From Pasteurellaceae bacterium (GTDB taxonomy: Bacteria > Pseudomonadota > Gammaproteobacteria > Enterobacterales > Pasteurellaceae): a DNA stretch of 7,127 nucleotides. The stretch lies in contig CAAELW010000115.1 in the NCBI GenBank assembly GCA_900756875.1, forward strand, positions 1 to 7,127. Direction: 5' to 3'. This document shows, in pieces, positions 1 to 7,016 of the stretch. Numbering within the stretch: position 1 is the first letter of the stretch; every line of letters starts with the position of its first letter. Made by a program: the position numbers and the translations under genes. The notes beneath the pieces are model-generated. The model made no database searches. It saw only the letters and a program-made list of their open reading frames with translations, and was not told where the DNA came from.

Positions 1-1605
1 AGAGTGCACTTTACCTCGGTCTATCCCTAAATAAAGCTCATGTCCTTTATTCGCAATATCCCAACCGAGCTCATTTCGCCACAACCAACCTTTTTCACCG
101 GAAAGCGATAACTCGCCATCAAATCCTCGTACGGTATAACGACCACCAATACTAAATTTATCTTGTTGTGTTAAAGGTGTGCCGTTCCATTGTCCATTCC
201 AGCTGGTGTTAAAGCGGAAAGGCTGATTGCCGATAGTGAAAGGATAGGTAAAATCAACGCCTGCAGTAAAAATCTGCATGCGGGAAGTCCCTTCACCAAA
301 CGCTTCTTCTGGAGCAGGTAAGGATTTATTCCCACCCGTACCACGTTTATAGTTTGCAAACAGTTGTAATACGGTTTCACCAATGTATTGGGTGTGATTA
401 AGTCCCACTTCCCAACCTGCTGTACGACGACGTTGTACTTCAATTTCGGTGTCATTGATGTAGTTATGGGATTTTTTCGTCCATAACGCAGCATTCACAT
501 AGGTTTTATGAAGACTTCCACGAGATAATAAGCGACTTAAATTCGCTTTCATTTGTTGGCTTTCACCTGAATAGGTATAAGACTCAAATGCGCCCGCTAC
601 CGTTTGGTGATAAGAATATTTTGAACCGGAAAGCGTTAAGAGATAGTTCTTCCAAGGAATAGAATAATAAAGGCTAATATTTTTACTGCCATAATCCCCT
701 TCCGCATCATCGCTATCACGTTTAAAGCTGCGTGTACCACTGATATAGAACATATCATTCAGTGTTAACACATTATCCCAAGAAAACGTGGCTGAACCTT
801 GTAAACGGCCAGTAGACTTACTGCCTGAGTCATCTAACCCTAAGGTTAAATGAAAAGGTAAGCTTTGCTTATAAGCAATCACTACGTCTGTTTCACCTAC
901 TGCATCCGTTGGCACAAGCTCCATATTTGCATCAGCACTCGGTACGCGTTTTAAGTTTTCTAAACCTTGTTCAATATTGCGAATATTTAGTATGTCTCCC
1001 TGCGCCATTGGCATAGCAAACCATAAGGTACCACGGGTGGCAAACGGAATCGCACTTTGGTCTTGTAATTGAATACGACCCACTTTACCCGGAATCACGG
1101 TGAGTACAAGCATGCCTGAACGCAAATCCTGCGGCTCTACTACCACGCGCGTGGTGACATAACCCAAATCAACTAAACGATTTTGAATGCGGCGAAGTAA
1201 TACATTAATCCCCTCAGAGCCAATACAAGCAGGCAGCGCAAAATCACGCTCAGCATAAACTGACTTTAATGCCCAAGAGAATTGGCTTGGTTGGATTAAT
1301 TTAAGAGAAGAGGATGATGAATTTTTTTCTTCAGCTTGATAATCGGTCAGTACTAATTGATTGATAGGAAAACATTGCGCTTCATTTTGTGGAAAACCAC
1401 GAGAGGCTTCTTTTTCACCCTCTAAACGCACATTCGCGGATTGCGTTTGCTGAGCTAAAATGGCCGCATCTTGTTCCGCTTGTTGTTTTTGTTGTTTGGC
1501 ATCGATTTGTTTTTCTAAATTGGCATTTGGTGAGCTTGGAGCCGACAAAGCGAAAGAGGAAATAAATAATAAACTAGAAAGAAAAGAGCGAGATAAGTTC
1601 TTCAT
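1..1605 (-). CDS. TpsB/CdiB-type (ShlB/FhaC/HecB family) outer-membrane transporter, C-terminus cut by window edge
   Basis: The frame is open from an ATG at 1605 to position 1 (535 codons, no stop). Proteins of this family are 16-strand outer-membrane barrels with two periplasmic POTRA domains that export one large TpsA partner (haemolysin, adhesin or CdiA). Seen here: a signal peptide (residues 1-22, ending ALSA), a Gln/Lys-rich helical linker (about 27-55), a POTRA region (about 78-245) with cysteines at 79 and 127 that may form a disulfide, then alternating beta-strand sequence from about 250. The family signature loop occurs as GGRYTVRGFDGE (487-498), whose VRGF corresponds to the VRGY of FhaC loop L6. 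Relatives are about 560-590 residues, so roughly 40-50 terminal residues lie outside. The ribosome binding site is weak. The TpsA partner is not in the window; in the common B-then-A order it would lie left of position 1. Which partner it serves (CdiA, haemolysin or haem-binding HxuA type) cannot be decided. Confidence 0.93.
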   Translation of the reverse strand, partial: MKNLSRSFLSSLLFISSFALSAPSSPNANLEKQIDAKQQKQQAEQDAAILAQQTQSANVRLEGEKEASRGFPQNEAQCFPINQLVLTDYQAEEKNSSSSSLKLIQPSQFSWALKSVYAERDFALPACIGSEGINVLLRRIQNRLVDLGYVTTRVVVEPQDLRSGMLVLTVIPGKVGRIQLQDQSAIPFATRGTLWFAMPMAQGDILNIRNIEQGLENLKRVPSADANMELVPTDAVGETDVVIAYKQSLPFHLTLGLDDSGSKSTGRLQGSATFSWDNVLTLNDMFYISGTRSFKRDSDDAEGDYGSKNISLYYSIPWKNYLLTLSGSKYSYHQTVAGAFESYTYSGESQQMKANLSRLLSRGSLHKTYVNAALWTKKSHNYINDTEIEVQRRRTAGWEVGLNHTQYIGETVLQLFANYKRGTGGNKSLPAPEEAFGEGTSRMQIFTAGVDFTYPFTIGNQPFRFNTSWNGQWNGTPLTQQDKFSIGGRYTVRGFDGELSLSGEKGWLWRNELGWDIANKGHELYLGIDRGKVHS

Positions 1606-1691
1606 TATACTTCAGAGATTAAGTTGTTGATAAATTTGCCATATAATATCAAAAGTTGTTTTAAAATTCTATAAACTAATATTTTTAATAC

Positions 1692-1750
1692 AAAAAGTAC
1701 GGTCAGTTTTTGAGAGGTTTTAAAACTCTTTAAAATTGACCGCACTTTGT
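1692..1750 (-). terminator. Inverted uptake-signal hairpin, terminator of the lipoprotein gene
   Basis: One arm is AAAGTACGGTCA (1694-1705), the other TGACCGCACTTT (1737-1748). Both share one symmetry axis with an inner AGAG/CTCT stem (1713-1716, 1726-1729), giving a stem of over 20 pairs. Position 1699/1743 is the only mismatch in the uptake-signal core. In a minus-strand transcript that position becomes a G-U wobble and the hairpin is followed by TTTTTG, as expected for an intrinsic terminator of the gene ending at 1793. The right arm contains an intact uptake signal (1739-1747, minus orientation). Confidence 0.8.
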
Positions 1751-1792
1751 ATCGAGTTAAATTGTATTTTGCTTAAAATACTTCTGTATTAT

Positions 1793-2155
1793 TTATCCCC
1801 AAGGCTTAGTATCAGGCTTGCTATGTTTTTTTCGCCATTGGATACATATAGGTCTATTCCACATTGTTCTTTCTTCACAGATTGGACCACCTTCTAAATA
1901 CCAGCCTTTTTTCTCTAAACAAAGATTGACCTCTGGATTATCACTTTCACCACTGACAAAATCCATACCGCAATCCGACATATCTTTTTGTCTTCTGTCA
2001 AGAAATTTAATACGTCCTTGAGGATCTGAGTTAGGAAATAAAGCTCTAGAATTATGCAAACGCCAATGATCATGTGGTGGTGGAGGTTGAAACCATCCAC
2101 TACAGCTTGTAAGCAATAAGATTGAGGGTATTAAGAATAAAAATCTTATTTTCAT
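1793..2155 (-). CDS. Small cysteine-containing lipoprotein of unknown function
   Basis: This 120-residue protein starts with a lipoprotein signal peptide: KIR, a hydrophobic stretch, then lipobox LTSC with acylated Cys18. Serine at +2 predicts sorting to the outer membrane. The mature part opens with GWFQPPPPHDHW, including four consecutive prolines (24-27). It carries four further cysteines (62, 79, 93, 104) in the contexts MSDCG, VNLCLEKKGW, GPICEE and RPICIQW, and ends in a Lys-rich tail. The W..(M)xxCG...xxCxxxxGW layout resembles small lipoproteins often seen in Gram-negative accessory loci, but I do not recognise a named family. The start is supported by GGAG at about 2162-2165, 8 bases upstream. 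Its first codon overlaps the stop of a coding remnant (ATGA), so it was probably the second gene of a pair. It is separated from the transporter gene by a hairpin terminator. Confidence 0.8.
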   Translation of the reverse strand: MKIRFLFLIPSILLLTSCSGWFQPPPPHDHWRLHNSRALFPNSDPQGRIKFLDRRQKDMSDCGMDFVSGESDNPEVNLCLEKKGWYLEGGPICEERTMWNRPICIQWRKKHSKPDTKPWG

Positions 2156-2328
2156 TTTATTTCTCCCGTTGGTGTATTTTTGATTGTTGGCATTCGAGTA
2201 AGTTTTCCATCAACTGAATAAGATAAAAATCCAGCACCAAAGAATATCACAGAAGTATTGTCTAACCACTCCCCCTAAGCATTATAAGGCTCACTTAAAA
2301 CAAAACACCACAGATAACCTGCCGTTTT
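2152..2328 (-). pseudogene. Remnant of the C-terminal end of a gene upstream of the lipoprotein
   Basis: In the minus frame ending with TGA at 2154-2152 there are 40 plausible codons (starting GEWLDNTSVIFFGAG and ending NTPTGEIK) directly behind a TAG at 2277-2275. The same frame is open for 17 more codons upstream of that TAG (2328-2278, including GYLWCFVLSEPYNA), as far as a TAA at 2331-2329. No start codon fits and the ATGA overlap with the lipoprotein is typical of translationally coupled genes, so the most likely reading is the tail of a lost gene. It is too short to assign a family. A small real ORF or chance cannot be excluded. Confidence 0.4.
2281..2286 (-). promoter_or_regulatory. 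Possible -10 element upstream of the lipoprotein gene
   Basis: The minus strand reads TATAAT here, a perfect -10 hexamer, but no good -35 element lies 16-18 bases upstream. If active it would produce a leader of about 120 bases carrying the coding remnant and then the lipoprotein gene. Confidence 0.3.
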
Positions 2329-2339
2329 TTACAATATAT

Positions 2340-2368
2340 TTGCTATAAAAAATAAGCGGTTATAGAAT
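2340..2368 (+). promoter_or_regulatory. Predicted sigma-70 promoter of the YheO-like regulator
   Basis: TTGCTA (2340-2345) and TAGAAT (2363-2368) are separated by exactly 17 bases, matching the consensus at 4/6 and 5/6 positions. Transcription would start near 2375, leaving a leader of about 30 bases. The -10 element sits in a short inverted repeat TATAG-AATAC-CTATA (2363-2377 region), which could be an operator. The leader has only a weak ribosome binding site (GAGATGA at 2392-2398). Confidence 0.5.
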
Positions 2369-2405
2369 ACCTATAGCAAGGTGAAATTAATGAGATGAAC
2401 TTGGT

Positions 2406-3083
2406 ATGAATAACGTACAAAAGAAATATTTTATTGGCCTAACCCATTTTTTGGGGAATGTTCTTGGCCCTAAATACGAAGTCGTATTTCATTCTTTTGA
2501 TAAGAATAAGGCTCATATGGAAGCCATTGCGAATAGCCATGTCAGCGGGCGGACCCTTTCCTCTCCACTTAGCTCTTTTGCTTCAAGTTTGTTGCAAGAT
2601 AAAGTGTATTTAGATAAGGATTTTATCTTTAACTACAAAGCCGTGGCTGATTCCGAAAAGGTCATTCGAGGTGCAACTTATTTCATTAAAAATGGGGATA
2701 AATTAGAAGGCATCCTTTGTATTAATCATGATACCTCCGAGCTGGTGGATGTGATGACCAAATTAATTTCGCTGGAAAACCTTGGAAACTTCGTCAATAT
2801 TTTAGGTATTGATGCTGCCTTTGCCGAAGTAGAAGAAGCTGAAATAATTAATAAAGAAAAACTCGAAAACTCCATCGAAGATATCCTTTGTGAATACCTT
2901 GATTTCACTCTATTACATTCCGATAAACCTCTCAGTTTAAGACAGCGGGAAAACGCCGTTCAAGTCTTATTTGATAAAGGGATTTTTAATATCAAAGGTG
3001 CCATTCCGATGGTCGCTAAATATTTAAAAATCTCAGAACCTAGCGTATATCGCTATCTCAAAGCAATCAAAGAGAAAGCATAA
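2406..3083 (+). CDS. YheO/DauR-type transcriptional regulator (PAS-like domain plus HTH)
   Basis: This 225-residue protein matches the YheO family in length and layout. Residues about 5-115 form the YheO-type PAS-like sensing domain, with the characteristic start (FIGLTHFLGNVLGPKYEVVFHS, split here as residues 9-30) and the segment IANSHVSGRTLSSPLSSF. A charged linker (140-160) follows. The C-terminal helix-turn-helix lies at about 176-222 (LSLRQRENAVQVLFDKGIF, then AKYLKISEPSVYRYLKAIK). Characterised relatives include DauR, a repressor of D-arginine catabolism in Pseudomonas; Pasteurellaceae carry YheO homologues. Ligand and targets here are unknown. It is the only plus-strand gene, stands alone with its own promoter and runs into an uptake-signal hairpin one base after its stop. 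TGA at 2391-2393 in frame leaves ATG 2406 as the first usable start. Any role in controlling neighbouring genes is speculation. Confidence 0.9.
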   Translation: MNNVQKKYFIGLTHFLGNVLGPKYEVVFHSFDKNKAHMEAIANSHVSGRTLSSPLSSFASSLLQDKVYLDKDFIFNYKAVADSEKVIRGATYFIKNGDKLEGILCINHDTSELVDVMTKLISLENLGNFVNILGIDAAFAEVEEAEIINKEKLENSIEDILCEYLDFTLLHSDKPLSLRQRENAVQVLFDKGIFNIKGAIPMVAKYLKISEPSVYRYLKAIKEKA

Positions 3084-3084
3084 A

Positions 3085-3140
3085 AAAGTGCGGTCAATTT
3101 TCAAAGAATTTTAAAATTTCTCGAAAATTGACCGTACTTT
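3085..3140. terminator. Inverted uptake-signal hairpin, bidirectional terminator
   Basis: AAAGTGCGGTCAATTTTC (3085-3102) pairs with GAAAATTGACCGTACTTT (3123-3140): an 18-position stem with one non-Watson-Crick pair (3090/3135). In the plus transcript that pair is a G-U wobble. The hairpin begins one base after the regulator stop codon. The minus side ends in a run of six T, so it can also end transcripts of the membrane-protein/immunity pair. The left arm holds an intact uptake signal (3086-3094); the right arm holds the variant AAGTACGGT. Confidence 0.8.
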
Positions 3141-3208
3141 GTAGAATGAACAACACTTGAGTTTACTCATGCTTACTTATTGAAGTATTCCCTAGGATTT
3201 ATTACTTA

Positions 3209-3436
3209 CTACTTTGTAGTTTTCCTTTTAACTAGAACATATAATAAATCCAATACGACTAATGGAAGATATATAGGTAAAGTAGCTCTAAACGCTTCAT
3301 AAAAAGCAATATTATCCCAATAAACTTCCTGAAACCGAATATAAGCATATCCCATAAAGAATATATCTCTAAAGAGCAATGTTACATATATAATTAAAAA
3401 CAGTATCAAGGCTCTAACTAAAAAGCTATTTTGCAT
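3209..3436 (-). CDS. Small two-helix membrane protein, unknown function
   Basis: A 75-residue protein with two strongly hydrophobic segments, about 6-31 (LVRALILFLIIYVTLLF...) and 52-69 (LPIYLPLVVLDLLYVLV), joined by an aromatic, mildly polar linker (YIRFQEVYWDNIAFYEAF). It ends in a basic KRKTTK tail, which favours a cytoplasmic C-terminus and an inner-membrane hairpin. Translation is supported by AGAGGAA at 3441-3447, 4-5 bases before the ATG. It starts 43 bases after the stop of the immunity-like gene on the same strand, so the two are probably co-transcribed. I do not recognise the family. Position next to an immunity-type gene suggests a passenger of a toxin-immunity cassette, which is inference only. 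Confidence 0.7.
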   Translation of the reverse strand: MQNSFLVRALILFLIIYVTLLFRDIFFMGYAYIRFQEVYWDNIAFYEAFRATLPIYLPLVVLDLLYVLVKRKTTK

Positions 3437-3479
3437 ACATTTCCTCTATTATTCTTCTAGTGGGCATAAATGCAGAATC

Positions 3480-3917
3480 TTAAGTCGCCTTTGTAGGCAC
3501 CCAATTGTTCAAAATACAATTAATAAAGTTTACATATTCTTTTTCAGGATGTAATTCTAAAAAATATTTGCATGCCTTTTTAAAATACATAAAACAGATT
3601 TCTTCAGATACATGAATCTGGTATCTAGGATCACATAAGCCTCCAATCTCAAACCTTACCCCTTCGAAGTGATCTTCTGGAAACAGACTATTCATATCGG
3701 GGTAATAGCAATCTGCTCCCTCCTCACAAAATCCATCCTTTTCTACCAAAATAGAATAGATAGCTTTTAAAAAATCTCCCTCATAATATACATTGTCAAT
3801 ATACCCACTTATAGTAAGTTCTATTTTATTATTTTCATGTACAACTTCTTTAAGAATAGGTGTATCGAAATCTCCTATAGGAATGTACTTAGGAATGTTG
3901 TTATTTGGGGTGGACAT
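3480..3917 (-). CDS. CdiI-like ribonuclease-toxin immunity protein, orphan
   Basis: The predicted protein has 145 residues. The second half reads like the CdiI family that protects against RNase-type CdiA toxins: GDFLKAIYSILVEKDGF, then HFEGVRFEI, a late helix with FKKACKYFLELHPEKE and a final short helix. From memory, relatives show the pattern GxFLxAl...GyFdGVkF...yLkxACexYLelHPed. Such proteins are small, cytosolic and acidic, and bind the toxin active site. I chose ATG 3917 because AAAGGAGT lies 6 bases upstream; an in-frame TTG at 3971 would add 18 residues but has no comparable signal. Upstream, where the toxin end would be expected, there is only about 90 bases and an uptake-signal hairpin belonging to the permease gene. 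It is therefore an orphan. Family assignment is by recognition of motifs, not alignment. Confidence 0.65.
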   Translation of the reverse strand: MSTPNNNIPKYIPIGDFDTPILKEVVHENNKIELTISGYIDNVYYEGDFLKAIYSILVEKDGFCEEGADCYYPDMNSLFPEDHFEGVRFEIGGLCDPRYQIHVSEEICFMYFKKACKYFLELHPEKEYVNFINCILNNWVPTKAT

Positions 3918-3930
3918 TTTGACTCCTTTA
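3918..3930 (-). promoter_or_regulatory. Ribosome binding site that fixes the immunity gene start
   Basis: On the minus strand AAAGGAGTCAAA directly precedes ATG 3917, a near-perfect Shine-Dalgarno sequence with normal spacing. It supports the 145-residue product over a longer TTG-initiated one. Confidence 0.75.
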
Positions 3931-4009
3931 GTATCTTTATCAATATAATAACGAAATTTTTTCACTACCAATAGTGAAATGACACCTTTCCAAAGTCTGA
4001 TAATAAAAT

Positions 4010-4051
4010 AAAAGTGCGGTTAAAAACACTCTGATTTTTAACCGCACTTTT
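4010..4051 (-). terminator. Inverted uptake-signal hairpin, terminator of the permease gene
   Basis: Arms 4010-4026 and 4035-4051 form a perfect 17-base-pair stem (core AAGTGCGGTTAAAAA) with the 8-base loop CACTCTGA. Both arms contain an intact uptake signal (4012-4020 plus, 4041-4049 minus). It lies 16 bases past the permease stop and is followed on the minus strand by TTTTATTTTATT. The plus side is also T-rich, so it may work in both directions. Confidence 0.85.
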
Positions 4052-4067
4052 TATTTTAATCGTGTTA

Positions 4068-5282
4068 TTAACCCACTACTTCAGGCAATACACCTAATTT
4101 AATGAGGAATGGGATACTCACGATAATAATCCCTAAAATTGAGACAAAGAGTAGAACCCCTGAACCACCCGGCACACGATAAGGTAAGTTTGGATGTTGA
4201 TGGCGAGCTTTCCAAACCAACGCTGCCGGCAATACTACCGCATAGAAAGCAAACATTTGTCCTGCATAACCTAATGCAAGGATGAAGCCTTCTGGGTAGA
4301 AAAATGCAAAGAGCAATGGCGGAAGGAACGTTAAGAAACCTAAACTTAAACGGTTTGCAGATAAATTGAATACACGTTTTAACAGGTCATCAATACATTC
4401 CAATAAACCGAGTGCCACCCCTAAGAATGAAGTAATCAGTGCTAAGGCAGAGAAGATTTTCACGACAGCCGCAATAATGGTGCTTCCTGTAATCACACGA
4501 ACCGCTTCAATCAATCCATTTAATGTTGGATCTTGATTAAGGATTTCTAAGAATCGGCTTTGGCTTAACACACCGTGAGTAGAAAATTGCCATAAGAGAT
4601 AACCCACTAATGTGATTGCAGAGCCCACAATAATAGAAAATCTTAAGGCTTTTACATCACCTTCTAAATATTTATTTAAGCAAGGAATTGAGCCGTGGAA
4701 ACCAAAAGCAGTAAAGAAAACCGGGCTAGCCGAAATTAATAGCGCTTTATCAATTGGCATGGCCATTAAGTTATCGATTTTAATTTCGGGGATCATCAAT
4801 CCAAGCACAATAAATAAAGCCGCAATCATCGCGATAAATAAGAAGCGATTTAAGGCATCAACAAAGCTTGTGCCAATTGCCACGAAGATACCAAAGAAGA
4901 TCGTAAATGCTAGGATAGAACCTTTCATTTTAAGATCAGGTGTCGCAAAATCAGGTAAAGTTGAAGCAAGAATTGCACCACCACCGGTTACATAGGCGGA
5001 AAGTAACGCATAAAGGAAAATCATTAATACGCTGGTTGCGACAATTCGTCCTGGTCGACCAAAATACTGTGCGGCAAGCGTACCAATACCGGCATCATGT
5101 TCAGCAGTTTGATAAACCTCAACAAATAATAATGCGCTATAGGTGAGCAGAATCCATAAAAGAACAAGTAAAACAACTGTAAACGTGAAACCTATTCCTG
5201 CAGAGGTGAGAGGCATGGCAAGCATCCCAGCTCCAATCATCGTCCCTGAGGTAATCAAGGTACTTCCCAATGTTTTGTTCAT
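4068..5282 (-). CDS. TyrP-type aromatic amino acid permease (HAAAP family), probable tyrosine transporter
   Basis: This 404-residue inner-membrane protein, with about 11 transmembrane helices, fits proton-coupled transporters of the hydroxy/aromatic amino acid permease family (TyrP, Mtr, TnaB). Its start MNKTLGSTLITSGTMIGAG and the segments GTSFVDALNRFLF, FTAFGFHGSIPCL, SFLGVALGL and FLPPLLFAFFYPEGF follow E. coli TyrP closely, and its length is nearly the same (TyrP 403). It is clearly less like E. coli TnaB, which has a different N-terminus. With a tyrosine phenol-lyase gene directly upstream, tyrosine uptake is the natural role; tryptophan uptake cannot be excluded. ATG 5282 is preceded by AAGGAG 7 bases upstream. 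A terminator lies between the lyase and this gene, and a candidate FNR site lies in the gap, so it probably has its own promoter as well as readthrough from the lyase. Confidence 0.92.
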   Translation of the reverse strand: MNKTLGSTLITSGTMIGAGMLAMPLTSAGIGFTFTVVLLVLLWILLTYSALLFVEVYQTAEHDAGIGTLAAQYFGRPGRIVATSVLMIFLYALLSAYVTGGGAILASTLPDFATPDLKMKGSILAFTIFFGIFVAIGTSFVDALNRFLFIAMIAALFIVLGLMIPEIKIDNLMAMPIDKALLISASPVFFTAFGFHGSIPCLNKYLEGDVKALRFSIIVGSAITLVGYLLWQFSTHGVLSQSRFLEILNQDPTLNGLIEAVRVITGSTIIAAVVKIFSALALITSFLGVALGLLECIDDLLKRVFNLSANRLSLGFLTFLPPLLFAFFYPEGFILALGYAGQMFAFYAVVLPAALVWKARHQHPNLPYRVPGGSGVLLFVSILGIIIVSIPFLIKLGVLPEVVG

Positions 5283-5302
5283 AAGTTTTCTCCTTTCCGA
5301 TT

Positions 5303-5344
5303 ATCGTAGAAAGGCTAGTCACTTCCTTATTTGACATACATCAA
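5303..5344 (-). promoter_or_regulatory. Candidate FNR-dependent promoter of the permease gene
   Basis: TTGACATACATCAA (5331-5344) matches the FNR consensus TTGAT-N4-ATCAA except for one base, inside a longer TTTGA/TCAAA inverted repeat. Its centre is 5337.5. A -10-like TACGAT on the minus strand (5308-5303) would place the start at about 5296, exactly 41.5 bases from the site centre, the usual position for FNR activation. The resulting leader would be only about 14 bases, just containing AAGGAG, which is unusually short and lowers confidence. Confidence 0.4.
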
Positions 5345-5400
5345 ACCACAATGTCATTAGAATGTTTTCGCATTTTTCTCATTAACCAAATATTTTTAGA

Positions 5401-5436
5401 TACAAAAAGCCCTTACCCCGTTACTGAGGTAAGGGC
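5401..5436 (-). terminator. Intrinsic terminator behind the tyrosine phenol-lyase gene
   Basis: GCCCTTACC (5409-5417) and GGTAAGGGC (5428-5436) form a perfect 9-base-pair GC-rich stem with a 10-base loop. On the minus strand the stem is followed directly by TTTTTGTA. It starts 7 bases past the lyase stop codon, and unlike the other three terminators it has no uptake signal. It should reduce or block readthrough into the permease gene. Confidence 0.88.
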
Positions 5437-5443
5437 GGTAGGC

Positions 5444-6859
<1,416 letters not shown>

Positions 6860-6895
6860 TTATTAACCCGTTATCAAAAACATCTATCATCGAGT

Positions 6896-6945
6896 TGCAA
6901 GCATAGTACTGAATTTTTTTCTGCAATACTGTGATCAAAGTCACA
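6896..6945 (-). promoter_or_regulatory. Class II CRP-dependent promoter of the tyrosine phenol-lyase gene
   Basis: TGTGATCAAAGTCACA (6930-6945) is a perfect TGTGA-N6-TCACA CRP site centred at 6937.5. On the minus strand TACTAT (6908-6903) is a good -10 element predicting a start at about 6896, which puts CRP at exactly -41.5. There is no recognisable -35 element, as usual for this promoter class. The leader to ATG 6820 is then about 75 bases. Confidence 0.8.
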
Positions 6946-6960
6946 AATCAATAAATTTTT

Positions 6961-7006
6961 ATCAAATTTGTGAAAAAATATTTTTATTTGATAATTTTGT
7001 ATCAAA
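6961..7006. promoter_or_regulatory. Inverted-repeat cluster upstream of the CRP site, possible operator
   Basis: TTTGATA-ATTTTG-TATCAAA (6987-7006) is a perfect 7-base inverted repeat with a 6-base spacer. A further half-site ATCAAAT (6961-6967) is inverted relative to ATTTGAT (6986-6992). The cluster lies about 65-110 bases upstream of the predicted lyase start, where an upstream activator could bind. It does not fit FNR spacing or the TyrR box TGTAAA-N6-TTTACA. The region is very AT-rich, so chance is possible. Confidence 0.35.
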
Positions 7007-7016
7007 ATTTATAAGC

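Noticed and set aside
171..494. Minus-strand 107-codon frame at the left
   Set aside because: It lies in another frame inside the continuous transporter gene and its protein sequence is low-quality.
3918..3971. TTG start at 3971 giving a 163-residue immunity protein
   Set aside because: ATG 3917 has an excellent AAAGGAGT ribosome binding site, while the TTG has none; the extra 18 residues are basic and unlike the rest.
4612..5334. Several plus- and minus-strand frames of 63-127 codons over the permease gene
   Set aside because: They are shadows of the permease gene, lacking ribosome binding sites and sensible protein composition.
6987..7006. FNR site in the lyase promoter
   Set aside because: The TTGAT and ATCAA halves are separated by 8 bases rather than the required 4.
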